Positions 16,323-25,088 of a stretch of DNA of 64,000 nucleotides are shown here, piece by piece. A program made the translations under genes and the position numbers. Positions within the stretch are counted from its first letter, which is position 1. Each line of letters opens with the position of its first letter. The notes beneath the pieces were generated by a model, which was not told the DNA's origin, searched no databases, and was given only the letters and a program-made list of their open reading frames with translations. Origin of the DNA: an uncultured Paracoccaceae bacterium (GTDB lineage Bacteria; Pseudomonadota; Alphaproteobacteria; Rhodobacterales; Rhodobacteraceae); NCBI GenBank assembly GCA_943787785.1, contig CALSNT010000003.1, forward strand, positions 124,001 to 188,000, written 5' to 3'.

Positions 16323-17351
16323 ATGACCAACCCCCGCCCTGTCAAACTCGATTGCCGGAACGTCTGGAAGCTCTATGGCACCGGTGCGGATCGGCTGTTG
16401 CAAGATCACGTCGCGCCGACACTGGACGACATGCGCGAGGCGGGGTTGATTGGGGCGGTGCGTGACGCCAGTGTCCAGATTCACGAGGGCGAGATTTTTG
16501 TCATCATGGGGTTGTCCGGGTCTGGCAAGTCGACTTTGGTGCGCTGCCTGTCCCGCCTGATCGAGCCTACGGCAGGCGAGGTGAACTTCGAAGGCCGCAA
16601 TCTGCTGACGGTCCCCGAAAAAGACCTGATCGAGATACGCCGAAAGAAAATGGGCATGGTGTTCCAGCAATTCGCCTTGCTGCCGCATCTGACAGTTTTG
16701 CAGAATGCCGCCTTTCCTCTGGATGTGCAGGGCGTGGATCGTGCCACCCGCGAAGCGCGGGCCCGTGAGGTCGTGGAACTGGTCGGCCTCAAGGGGCGAG
16801 AGGATTACTATCCGCGTGAGCTATCTGGTGGACAGCAACAGCGCGTCGGCATCGCGCGGAGCCTCGCCGTTGAACCGGACCTGTGGTTTCTGGACGAACC
16901 GTTCAGCGCGCTGGACCCGCTGATCCGCCGCGAAATGCAGGATGAATTCCTGCGGTTGCAAGCGCTGCTGCATAAAACGATCGTCTTCATCACGCACGAC
17001 TTTGACGAGGCAATCCGCCTTGCCGACCGCATTGCGGTGATGAAGGACGGAGAGATCGTGCAGACCGCCACACCCGAAGAATTGGTATTGAACCCCGCCA
17101 CCGATTACGTCGGTGAATTCACCAAACACATCCCGCGCGCCAAAGTGCTTCGGCTAAGCTCGATCATGTCGCCTGGCGATGCGGAAAGCGTGGCCGGGCA
17201 GCTTCCCGGAACTGCGCGGGTTGAAGACGTCGCGGATCAGATTGAAGCGGCGGACCTGCCGTTCAGGGTCATAGACGGCGCGGGTGAAGCAATCGGAACT
17301 GTAGACGGGCGCGCGGTCATCGACGTTTTGATCGGGCGGTCCCACGGATGA
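16323..17351 (+). CDS. ABC transporter ATP-binding protein, ProV/OpuAA type
   Basis: A 342-residue ATPase. Walker A is GLSGSGKST, the Q-loop is MVFQQFALLP, the signature is LSGGQQQRVGIARS, Walker B is LWFLDEPFSALDP and the H-loop is FITHDFDEA. After the core (about residue 250) comes a C-terminal region of about 90 residues resembling a weak CBS regulatory module, as in the glycine-betaine importers. I choose the ATG at 16323 because homology begins there; its ribosome site is poor and the frame is open to 16149. The stop overlaps the permease start by 4 bp. Confidence 0.9.
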   Translation: MTNPRPVKLDCRNVWKLYGTGADRLLQDHVAPTLDDMREAGLIGAVRDASVQIHEGEIFVIMGLSGSGKSTLVRCLSRLIEPTAGEVNFEGRNLLTVPEKDLIEIRRKKMGMVFQQFALLPHLTVLQNAAFPLDVQGVDRATREARAREVVELVGLKGREDYYPRELSGGQQQRVGIARSLAVEPDLWFLDEPFSALDPLIRREMQDEFLRLQALLHKTIVFITHDFDEAIRLADRIAVMKDGEIVQTATPEELVLNPATDYVGEFTKHIPRAKVLRLSSIMSPGDAESVAGQLPGTARVEDVADQIEAADLPFRVIDGAGEAIGTVDGRAVIDVLIGRSHG

Positions 17352-19333
17352 CCGCACTACGCCGTCCATATATCTTCTGGTTAGCGCTGTTCGCCGTGAC
17401 CTGGGCGCTGTCGCGCTGGTCTTTCCCGCTTTACAAGGCGCTCGACGCCCGCTGGATCATCAAGTTTCCAAAGGCGTGGGAGTTGCCGCTGGAGGGGTGG
17501 ATTTCTGCCGCAATGGCCTGGCTGGTTGAAAGCGCCACGTTCGGGCTGTTCACATTCCGCGATCTGACCCGATTTATCTCGGCCCTTATCGAAGCCCCCT
17601 ATGATTTGGTCCGCAATCTGCTGGTCGATGGCTTTCAGACCGGCCTCGGCCAGAACGCGGTCGAGGTGGCCCCGTCGCTGAGCTGGATTGCCGTAATCGC
17701 CGTCGTGGGTGCACTAGCTTACTATGCGAAAGACTGGAAGCTGGCCGTGCTGGTCGGGGCCTGTTTCCTCTACCTCGCCATCTTCGGGCAGTGGGAAAGC
17801 GCGATGGTCACGCTCGCCTCCGTGCTGATATCGGTCCCCATGGGGGCGGTTGGAGGGTTGGCGCTGGGCATCCTCTCTTACCGCTACCAATGGTTCGAAC
17901 GCGCGCTGAGACCGATGCTGGACCTGATGCAGACCGTGCCGGTCTTTGCGTACCTCGTTCCGATCCTGTTCCTGTTCGGTTTCGGCCCCGTATCAGCACT
18001 TGTCGCCACGATCATTTACGCGATGCCGCCGATGGTGCGGATTACGACCGTGGCCCTGCAGACCGTCCCGCCCGAGGTTCATGACGTCGGCAAAATGACC
18101 GGCTGCACCCGGCGTCAGATGATGTGGAAGGTGCTGGTGCCGGTGGCCACGCCGACGCTGATGGTCGGGGTCAATCAGGTCATCATGCTGAGCCTGAACA
18201 TGGTCATCATTGCCTCGATGATTGGGGCAGGCGGCTTAGGGTTCGACGTGCTCGGCGCGCTGCGCCGACTGGATATTGGCGCGGGGGTCGAAGCTGGCTT
18301 GGCTATCGTCGTCATGGCCGTGGCGCTGGACCGCCTCAGTCAGGCATTTGCTGTGAGGGAGCGTGGCCACGCCATCACCGGCGGCTTCGTGAAACGCCAC
18401 CCGTGGGGCGTGACAGTAGTATTGGTGATCGTGGGCACGTTCCTCGCCGGGCAATTCCTGCCCGCGCTACAGACCTATCCCGATGGCGCGACGGTCACGA
18501 CGTCGCGTTTCTGGTCCGGCGCGATTGAGTGGATCAACGTCAACTTCTTCGACACGTTCGAGGCGATCAAGGTCTTCTTCCTCAACTGGCTAATGCTGCC
18601 GGTGAAACGCTTTTTCGGAGGCATTCCGTGGCCCTGGGGTGTCGTCGCGCTTGGCCTGATCGGTTGGCGGCTGGGCGGCTGGCGGCTGGGTTTGCTCTGC
18701 GCAGTGATGACCCTGTTCATCGCAGCCAGCGGATTGTGGCCAAAAGCGATGGTCACTGTCTACCTCTGTGGCGTTTCGGTTTTGATTGCTTCCGTTATCG
18801 GTATCCCTCTGGGTGTGCTGGCGGCGCAAAACGAACGAGCGGGCGGCATTATCGGAGGCTTCATCGATACCCTGCAAACCCTGCCGAGCTTCGTTTACCT
18901 GATCCCGGTCGTGATGCTGTTTCGGGTTGGCGATTTCAGCGCCATGATCGCGGTGGTCCTCTATGCCCTCGCGCCCGCCGTCCGCTATGCGGCGCACGGT
19001 ATCCGTTCGATTGATCCCGGTATGATTGAGGCTGGCAAGGTTTCTGGCTGTACCCGCCGTCAACTGCTGTGGCGGATCAAACTGCCACTGGCCGCGCCCT
19101 CGCTGCTGCTGGGGCTGAACCAGACGATCATGCTGGCGCTGTCGATGCTGGTTATCACCGCATTGGTCGGCACACGGGATCTGGGGCAAGAAGTCTACAT
19201 CGCATTGACCAAGGCCAACACCGGGCAGGGGATCATCGCGGGGCTTTCGGTGGCCTTCATCGCAATTATCGCCGACCGGATTGTCACCGCGCTGGCACGA
19301 AAGTCCAAGGAACGTCTGGGGTTGGAGGCATGA
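17348..19333 (+). CDS. double-length ABC permease (two ProW-like modules fused)
   Basis: A 661-residue membrane protein with two permease modules in one chain. Each has its own cytoplasmic EAA loop: VGKMTGCTRRQMMWKVLVP in the first half and AGKVSGCTRRQLLWRIKLP in the second. ProW-type permeases normally carry one module and work as homodimers, so this chain would supply a whole membrane channel as a pseudo-heterodimer. The start overlaps the ATPase stop by 4 bp and the stop overlaps the following kinase by ATGA, so the importer and kinase are translationally coupled. The substrate is most likely a quaternary or methylated amine. Confidence 0.88.
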   Translation: MTALRRPYIFWLALFAVTWALSRWSFPLYKALDARWIIKFPKAWELPLEGWISAAMAWLVESATFGLFTFRDLTRFISALIEAPYDLVRNLLVDGFQTGLGQNAVEVAPSLSWIAVIAVVGALAYYAKDWKLAVLVGACFLYLAIFGQWESAMVTLASVLISVPMGAVGGLALGILSYRYQWFERALRPMLDLMQTVPVFAYLVPILFLFGFGPVSALVATIIYAMPPMVRITTVALQTVPPEVHDVGKMTGCTRRQMMWKVLVPVATPTLMVGVNQVIMLSLNMVIIASMIGAGGLGFDVLGALRRLDIGAGVEAGLAIVVMAVALDRLSQAFAVRERGHAITGGFVKRHPWGVTVVLVIVGTFLAGQFLPALQTYPDGATVTTSRFWSGAIEWINVNFFDTFEAIKVFFLNWLMLPVKRFFGGIPWPWGVVALGLIGWRLGGWRLGLLCAVMTLFIAASGLWPKAMVTVYLCGVSVLIASVIGIPLGVLAAQNERAGGIIGGFIDTLQTLPSFVYLIPVVMLFRVGDFSAMIAVVLYALAPAVRYAAHGIRSIDPGMIEAGKVSGCTRRQLLWRIKLPLAAPSLLLGLNQTIMLALSMLVITALVGTRDLGQEVYIALTKANTGQGIIAGLSVAFIAIIADRIVTALARKSKERLGLEA

Positions 19334-20217
19334 GTGATCTGAAACAGGCGGCATTGGATCGGGCCGTTGGCTTGCCGTGCTGGACGGCTCCGTCAAATGC
19401 GGAACACCTCAGCGGAGGCATCACCAATTTCAACATCAAGCTGACTGATCAGGGCGCGGACTATGTGGTGCGGATCGGTGAAGACATCCCGCTGCACGGT
19501 GTCATGCGCTTCAACGAGCTGGCGATCAGCCGTGCGGCCCATACAGCGGGCCTCGCTCCGGCGGTGCATTACGACGAACCCGGCGCGCTGGTGCTGGAGT
19601 TTGTCGAGGCCCGCGCGCTGAGCGAGGAGGAGGTTGCCGACCCCGCCCGCCTGCCTGCGATTATCGACATGGTGAGGCGCTGCCACACCGAAATTCCGAA
19701 GCATCTTCGCGGCCCGGTCCTCACCTTCTGGGTTTTCCACGTGCTACGCGATTACTGCGCGACTCTGGACGATGGCGGCTCGACGCATTGCAGGGCCTTG
19801 CCCGACCTGATGGCCAAGGCTGACGCTTTGGAAGCCGCAACCGGTGCGGTGCGGCTGGTTCTTGGGCACAATGACCTGCTGTCCGCGAACATCCTGGAAG
19901 GGCAGGGGCGACTTTGGCTGATCGACTGGGAATACGGCGGCTTCAACGCGCCACTATTCGACCTCGGCGGGTTGGCCACCAACAACGGCCTAGGCGAGGC
20001 TCAGGAACTGGCGATGCTGGAGCAGTATTTCGAACAGGCCCCCAATCCGACGTTGATCAGGAAATATACGGCGCTGAAATGCGCATCGCTGCTGCGTGAG
20101 ACCATGTGGTCGATGGTCAGCGAAATCCATTCGGACATCGACTTCGACTACTCCGCCTATACGTCAGAAAACCTGGCCCGCTTCGACGCCGCCTTCGCCG
20201 ATTTCAAAGCCGCATGA
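19330..20217 (+). CDS. choline/ethanolamine-kinase-like phosphotransferase (copy 2)
   Basis: A 295-residue APH-fold kinase with catalytic loop LGHNDLLSANIL and the choline-kinase signature LIDWEYGGFNAPLFDLG. The ATP loop is LSGGITNFNIKL near residue 25. ATG overlaps the permease stop (ATGA), with GGAGG just upstream. It is 7 bp upstream of the second DMGDH/GcvT fusion. It is clearly a paralogue in architecture of the kinase at 13319-14248 but diverged in sequence, which suggests two related substrates rather than a recent duplication. Coupling to the importer suggests that the imported compound, or its product, is phosphorylated. Confidence 0.78.
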   Translation: MSDLKQAALDRAVGLPCWTAPSNAEHLSGGITNFNIKLTDQGADYVVRIGEDIPLHGVMRFNELAISRAAHTAGLAPAVHYDEPGALVLEFVEARALSEEEVADPARLPAIIDMVRRCHTEIPKHLRGPVLTFWVFHVLRDYCATLDDGGSTHCRALPDLMAKADALEAATGAVRLVLGHNDLLSANILEGQGRLWLIDWEYGGFNAPLFDLGGLATNNGLGEAQELAMLEQYFEQAPNPTLIRKYTALKCASLLRETMWSMVSEIHSDIDFDYSAYTSENLARFDAAFADFKAA

Positions 20218-20224
20218 GGGGCCG

Positions 20225-22663
20225 ATGAGCGATTTTCCGAATTCCGCGCAGGCCGTCATCATCGGTGGCGGCATCGTCGGCTGCTCGACCGCCTATCATC
20301 TGGCCAAACTCGGGTGGGAGGTGGTGCTGGTCGAACGCGCCAAGCTGACCAGCGGCACCACGTTCCACGCCGCCGGGCTGGTCGGGCAGCTCAGGACTAA
20401 CGCCAATATCACCCAGCTTCTGGGTTATTCTGTCGACCTCTACGACCGGCTTGAGGAAGAAACCGGCCAGGCGACGGGCTGGAAGATGAACGGCGGCTTG
20501 CGGCTGGCCTGTAACGAAGATCGCTGGATCGAGGTGAAGCGGCAAGCAACCACGGCGCATTCCTTCGGCCTCGACATGCAGTTACTGACGCCGAAAGAGG
20601 CGCAGGACCTTTGGCCGCTGATGCAGGTCGACGATGTGATCGGCGCTGCGTTCCTGCCGACCGACGGGCAGGCGAACCCCTCCGACATCACGCTGTCGCT
20701 GGCCAAGGGCGCGCGGATGGCAGGCGCGCGGATATTCGAGGATACGGCGGTGACCCGGATTACCGTCGAGGACGGCGTCATCAAGGGTGTGGACACCGAC
20801 AAGGGCCGGATCGACACCGCGCGCGTGATCTGTTGCGCGGGCCAGTGGAGCCGCACATTGGCGGCAACTGTCGGGGTCAACGTCCCGCTCGTCAGCGTCG
20901 AGCACCAGTACATGGTGACCGAGCAGATTGACGGTGTGACACCGGACCTGCCCACCCTGCGCGACCCGGACCGTCTGACCTACTACAAGGAGGAAGTCGG
21001 CGGTCTTGTCATGGGCGGCTACGAGAACAACCCGATCCCCTGGGCGGTGGATGGTATACCGGATGGATTTCACTACACCCTGCTCGACAGCAACTTCGAC
21101 CACTTCGAACCGATGATCGAACTGGCGCTGGGCCGTGTGCCTGCGTTGCAGACCGCCGGGATAAAGACCCTGACCAACGGACCGGAGAGCTTCACGCCGG
21201 ATGGGAATTTTATTCTGGGGGAAGCACCGGAGCTGTCCGGCTTCTTCGTTGGTGCGGGCTTCAACGCCTATGGAATCGCCGCCGGGGGCGGGGCAGGAAT
21301 GGCGCTGGCGGAATGGGTGGCGAAGGGGGAACCGCCCTTCGACCTCTGGCCCGTGGACATTCGCCGCTTTGGGAAGGTCCACCGCGATACCGACTGGGTG
21401 CGCACCCGCACGCTGGAGGCCTATGGCAAACACTACACACTGGCTTGGCCAGGTGAGGAACATGACAGCGGGCGTCCCCATCGCAAATCTCCGCTCTACG
21501 ATGTGTTGAAGGCCCAAGGGGCTGTTTTTGGAGAGAAACTCGGCTGGGAGCGTCCGAATTGGTTCGCCGAAGGCGACGAGAAACAGCGCGATATCTATAG
21601 TTTTGGTCGCCCGAATTGGTTCGCCGCCGTGGGGCGCGAACACAAAGCGGCGCGCGAGGCGGCGGTGCTTTTCGATCAGACATCTTTCGCCAAATATCGT
21701 CTGTACGGTCCGGATGCCGAGGCCGCGCTGAGCTGGATCGCCGCGAACGATGTGGCCAAGCCGGTCGGCAGCCTGATTTACACGCAAATGCTAAACGATC
21801 ATGGCGGGATCGAATGTGACCTGACCGTGGTTCGCGTGGCGGACGACGAGTTCTACATCGTTACTGGTACGGGCTACGTGACCCACGATTTCGACTGGAT
21901 TTCCCGGAATATCCCTGAGGGCATGGACGCAACGCTTGAAGACATCACGCCGGACTGGTCGGTCCTGTCACTGATGGGACCGATTGCGCGGGATATCCTG
22001 TCGGACGTCACGGAGGACGACGTTTCAAACGTCGCCCTCCCGTTTGCGACAGCGCAAGACATCACGATCGCTGGTTGTCCCGTCCGGGCAATGCGCGTGA
22101 CCTACGTGGGGGAGTTGGGGTGGGAACTGCACCTGCCTGTCGAGCATGCCGCGACTGTCTACGACGCGCTGATGAAGGCGGGCGCACCACTGGGGCTTAG
22201 AAACGCAGGTTACCGTGCCATCGAAACCCTACGCCTGGAAAAAGGTTATCGCGCCTGGGGGGCAGATATCGGCCCGGATCACACGCCGGACGAAGCGGGT
22301 CTTGGGTGGGCGGTGAAGTTGAAGAAGAATATCGACTTCAAGGGCCGCGCAGCAGTCGAGGCACAGCGTCGAAAGGGCGTGAAAAAACGCCTCGCAACAC
22401 TTACGGCGGCACCCGATGTGATCCTGACGGGGCGCGAAACGATCTATCGTGACGGTCAGCGTGTCGGCTGGCTGACATCTGGCGGATTTGGGTACACTTT
22501 GGGGCGAAGTATCGGCTTGGGATATATTCGTGACCCGGATGGGGTCAGTGCCGAGTTTGTTCTGTCGGGGACCTACGAGCTGGAAGTGGGAACGGAACGG
22601 GTGCCCGCCGAAGTAACGTTGGACCCACTCTATGATCCGAAGATGGCGCGGGTGCGGGTATAG
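20225..22663 (+). CDS. dimethylglycine/sarcosine-dehydrogenase-type FAD oxidoreductase fused to GcvT (copy 2)
   Basis: An 812-residue fusion of the same layout as the gene at 10903: FAD-binding DAO domain (VIIGGGIVGCS), FAO_M linker, GcvT and GcvT C-terminal domain. His48 in TTFHAAGL aligns with the covalent-FAD His; the preceding residue is Phe where copy 1 has Trp. I choose the ATG at 20225 after GAGGGGCCG; the frame is open to 20096 inside the kinase gene. It closes the importer operon. The likely chemistry is oxidative N-demethylation with transfer to tetrahydrofolate. Whether the two copies act in sequence (dimethylglycine, then sarcosine) or on different imported amines is open. Confidence 0.8.
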   Translation: MSDFPNSAQAVIIGGGIVGCSTAYHLAKLGWEVVLVERAKLTSGTTFHAAGLVGQLRTNANITQLLGYSVDLYDRLEEETGQATGWKMNGGLRLACNEDRWIEVKRQATTAHSFGLDMQLLTPKEAQDLWPLMQVDDVIGAAFLPTDGQANPSDITLSLAKGARMAGARIFEDTAVTRITVEDGVIKGVDTDKGRIDTARVICCAGQWSRTLAATVGVNVPLVSVEHQYMVTEQIDGVTPDLPTLRDPDRLTYYKEEVGGLVMGGYENNPIPWAVDGIPDGFHYTLLDSNFDHFEPMIELALGRVPALQTAGIKTLTNGPESFTPDGNFILGEAPELSGFFVGAGFNAYGIAAGGGAGMALAEWVAKGEPPFDLWPVDIRRFGKVHRDTDWVRTRTLEAYGKHYTLAWPGEEHDSGRPHRKSPLYDVLKAQGAVFGEKLGWERPNWFAEGDEKQRDIYSFGRPNWFAAVGREHKAAREAAVLFDQTSFAKYRLYGPDAEAALSWIAANDVAKPVGSLIYTQMLNDHGGIECDLTVVRVADDEFYIVTGTGYVTHDFDWISRNIPEGMDATLEDITPDWSVLSLMGPIARDILSDVTEDDVSNVALPFATAQDITIAGCPVRAMRVTYVGELGWELHLPVEHAATVYDALMKAGAPLGLRNAGYRAIETLRLEKGYRAWGADIGPDHTPDEAGLGWAVKLKKNIDFKGRAAVEAQRRKGVKKRLATLTAAPDVILTGRETIYRDGQRVGWLTSGGFGYTLGRSIGLGYIRDPDGVSAEFVLSGTYELEVGTERVPAEVTLDPLYDPKMARVRV

Positions 22664-22784
22664 GCGGGGCTATTATACGATGGCAGCTTCGCCTTGAATC
22701 CGGGCTGTGGCTGCGCTCAGAGCCAAGGACAGCTTTTAGCTTTCCACGACGGAAGAATTTCGCAGCGCGCTAGAAAGCAACGCC

Positions 22785-24008
22785 CTAGAAAAACGTCCGC
22801 TCAAATGCCCAGTACGCCCCGATAACTGCGATCAAAAGCGACCCGGTCAGCGACACGGCCCGAAACATCACGGGCATGTCGCGGACCATCGCCTCTTCAT
22901 CGCCAAGGCGCGTAACTTCGGACGCGGCGCGGGCGGCGACAAGCAGAAGGAACGCGCCGAGGATCACGGCCAACTGGCCAAATTCGACACCGACATTGAA
23001 CGACAGGAGTGCCACAACATACTGCCCCGCTGGCAGGCCGAAATCGCCCAGAACACTTGCGAACCCCAATCCGTGAAGCAAGCCGAAACCAAACACGACG
23101 GCGGGTCTGAGCCAGCCGAGCGTCGGACGGAAAATATTCTCGATCGCGACATAGCAGATCGACACAGCGATCAGCGCCTCGACAAGCCACATCCAATCAT
23201 CAGGGATGTTGACGATGCCGAGGGTGGCCAGCGCCAGAGTGCAGGTATGAGCCACAGTGAAGGCGGTGACCTGCGAAAGAAGCGAGCGCCAGGCGAGCGA
23301 AAAGAAAAACAAGCCCAGTACGAACAGGATGTGATCCAAGCCCAGTGGAATGATATGTTCGAACCCGGCGATGATGTAATTCACGGCAACATCCATTGCC
23401 CCGAGAGCCTGTCCTCCGCTGCGCGGGATGGGATCGCTTATGGCGCCGCTACGCAGGAACGCGGTATAGCCCTCAGCGCCGTCTGGCACGACCTCGCGGA
23501 TCACCAGCCCACCGAGGGCGGAATCCCAGCCGATGGTCACGGGAGTGCCGTCAGCGGGAAGGTCCGCGCCAACTTCGATTGTGGACGGGCGGCCAAGCTC
23601 GACGTCACCGACGGGGCCGATTTTGACTTTTCCTAAGTCCGGCGTCAGCCGTGTCTCGCCCGCCATCAGATTGAATTGCGACGAAATACCAGGCCATGCG
23701 GCGCGCAGGGCGGCTTCCAGCTCGTTCGGTGAAAGGGCGCGCAGGCGGTCGTACTCTCCGGCCTCCTCCGCTTCGTTGGTGTCGGCCAGCCCGTCCAGAT
23801 TGATCCCGGCGAGGGGTGCTTCAAGGATCAACTCGATACGAAGGTCCGCGCGATCCTGTGTCAGGGTCAAGTCGGCAATGGCGGGCTGCACTTCGTGCGC
23901 CCTCACGGTCCCTGCCGCGAATGCCAGCGCCAGCAACAGGCTTGACAACCCGGCCCATTGCGCCACCTGTCTGCCCAGAAATCCTTCTCGGAGTGCCTTC
24001 ATGTTCAC
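22785..24008 (-). CDS. HupE/UreJ-like membrane protein
   Basis: A secreted-N-terminus, multi-helix membrane protein. A signal peptide (to VRA before HEVQPAIADL) is followed by an extracytoplasmic domain of about 190 residues and then six or seven helices with His-bearing motifs HIIPLGLDHILFVLGLFF, FTVAHTCTLAL and LLHGLGFASVL. This is the pattern of the HupE/UreJ family linked to nickel or other metal uptake. I set the start at GTG 24008 because AAGGA is 8 nt upstream; the ATG at 24002 and a longer frame to 24050 are alternatives. The start overlaps the start codon of the divergent DUF4198 gene. Confidence 0.75.
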   Translation of the reverse strand: MNMKALREGFLGRQVAQWAGLSSLLLALAFAAGTVRAHEVQPAIADLTLTQDRADLRIELILEAPLAGINLDGLADTNEAEEAGEYDRLRALSPNELEAALRAAWPGISSQFNLMAGETRLTPDLGKVKIGPVGDVELGRPSTIEVGADLPADGTPVTIGWDSALGGLVIREVVPDGAEGYTAFLRSGAISDPIPRSGGQALGAMDVAVNYIIAGFEHIIPLGLDHILFVLGLFFFSLAWRSLLSQVTAFTVAHTCTLALATLGIVNIPDDWMWLVEALIAVSICYVAIENIFRPTLGWLRPAVVFGFGLLHGLGFASVLGDFGLPAGQYVVALLSFNVGVEFGQLAVILGAFLLLVAARAASEVTRLGDEEAMVRDMPVMFRAVSLTGSLLIAVIGAYWAFERTFF

Positions 24009-24822
24009 TGCCCGTATCCTTGTTGCATCCGCTCTGACGGCATTTAGCATTTCTGTCGCCGATGGCCACGAGTTTTGGATTGACGCGCATGATTGGCAGG
24101 TAGAGCCAACGGACAGGATCGTTGCTGATCTGGTTAACGGGCAATTCTTCGAGGGTCCGAAGTACGCCTACTTCCCTCCGAATTTCCGCCGCTTTGATGT
24201 CGCTCTGGGCGATAGGGTCGCGCCCGTCGAGGGGCGGCTTGGGGATCGCCCAGCAGCTGATTTGCCCGCTCCGGGCGAAGGTCTGGTGACGCTGATCCAC
24301 GTGACGACGGACAACACGGTAAATTATTCCGAGTGGGAGAAATTCGTCAGCTTCGTCGAGCACAAGGATGCCCCATGGGTTGTCGAGCAGCATCGCGCAC
24401 GGGGCCTGCCCGAAGACAAGTTTGTCGAGGCCTACTCACGGTATGCAAAGGCGTTGATCGCTGTCGGCGATGGTGCTGGTGCAGATCAGCCGCGCGGGTT
24501 GGAGATTGAGATTATCGCCCTCGCCAATCCCTATACCGACGATATTTCCGCGGGGATGCCGGTAAAGGTCACCTATCAGGACGCACCTCGTGCAGGTTCA
24601 CAGATCGAGATTTTTGAGCGCCCGCCCGGCGAGGGCGCAGAAATCACCGTTTTCACTGTGCAGACCGATGCAGCGGGCGAGGCGGTGATTCCCGTCAAAC
24701 AGGGTCACGAATATCTGTTGGATTCAGTGGTTCTGCGCGAACCTTCGGCAGAGCTGGCGGCAGACAAGAATGCCGTTTGGGAAAGCCTTTGGGCGGCCCT
24801 GACCTTTCAGGTGCCGCAGTAA
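24001..24822 (+). CDS. DUF4198-type secreted protein
   Basis: A 273-residue exported protein. The signal peptide is MFTARILVASALTAFSISVA and the mature chain begins GHEFWIDAHDWQVEP, typical of DUF4198 proteins, which occur next to nickel or cobalt transporters and have carboxypeptidase-regulatory-like beta domains. GGAG lies 8 nt before the ATG at 24001. The start cannot move far downstream without losing the signal peptide, so the overlap with the HupE-like start at 24002-24008 is real unless that gene starts later. A shared role in metal handling is inferred from family associations only. Confidence 0.75.
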   Translation: MFTARILVASALTAFSISVADGHEFWIDAHDWQVEPTDRIVADLVNGQFFEGPKYAYFPPNFRRFDVALGDRVAPVEGRLGDRPAADLPAPGEGLVTLIHVTTDNTVNYSEWEKFVSFVEHKDAPWVVEQHRARGLPEDKFVEAYSRYAKALIAVGDGAGADQPRGLEIEIIALANPYTDDISAGMPVKVTYQDAPRAGSQIEIFERPPGEGAEITVFTVQTDAAGEAVIPVKQGHEYLLDSVVLREPSAELAADKNAVWESLWAALTFQVPQ

Positions 24823-24858
24823 GGCGAACTCATTGGATTATTGAGTGGTGCGTAGGGA

Positions 24859-25008
24859 TTAGGCGTTCTGCGGATCGGTGTCGATGAACCAGCCACCCGG
24901 GCCTGCAATGCTGTCAGGCAGTGCAATAATCGCGACTTCGCGAAATGCCACACAGCCCAGAAAGGCCACGGCGATCGCGTCGAACGCAAAGAACGTGGAA
25001 AAATCCAT
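24859..25008 (-). CDS. small hydrophobic protein (49 aa)
   Basis: A 49-residue frame, MDFSTFFAFDAIAVAFLGCV..., with GGGAG 7 nt before the ATG, ending in an acidic tail (FIDTDPQNA). Residues 5-32 are hydrophobic and could form one membrane helix. It is too short for routine gene callers; a competing 76-residue frame on the same strand looks random. No family is recognised. It lies alone between the DUF4198 gene and truA. Confidence 0.45.
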   Translation of the reverse strand: MDFSTFFAFDAIAVAFLGCVAFREVAIIALPDSIAGPGGWFIDTDPQNA

Positions 25009-25088
25009 AACTCATCTCCCCTAGCAACTATTGGCAACCTCAGGGTGAATTGGGGCAGAAAAAAGACGTTGGCGCGGCGGTGAAGGGA

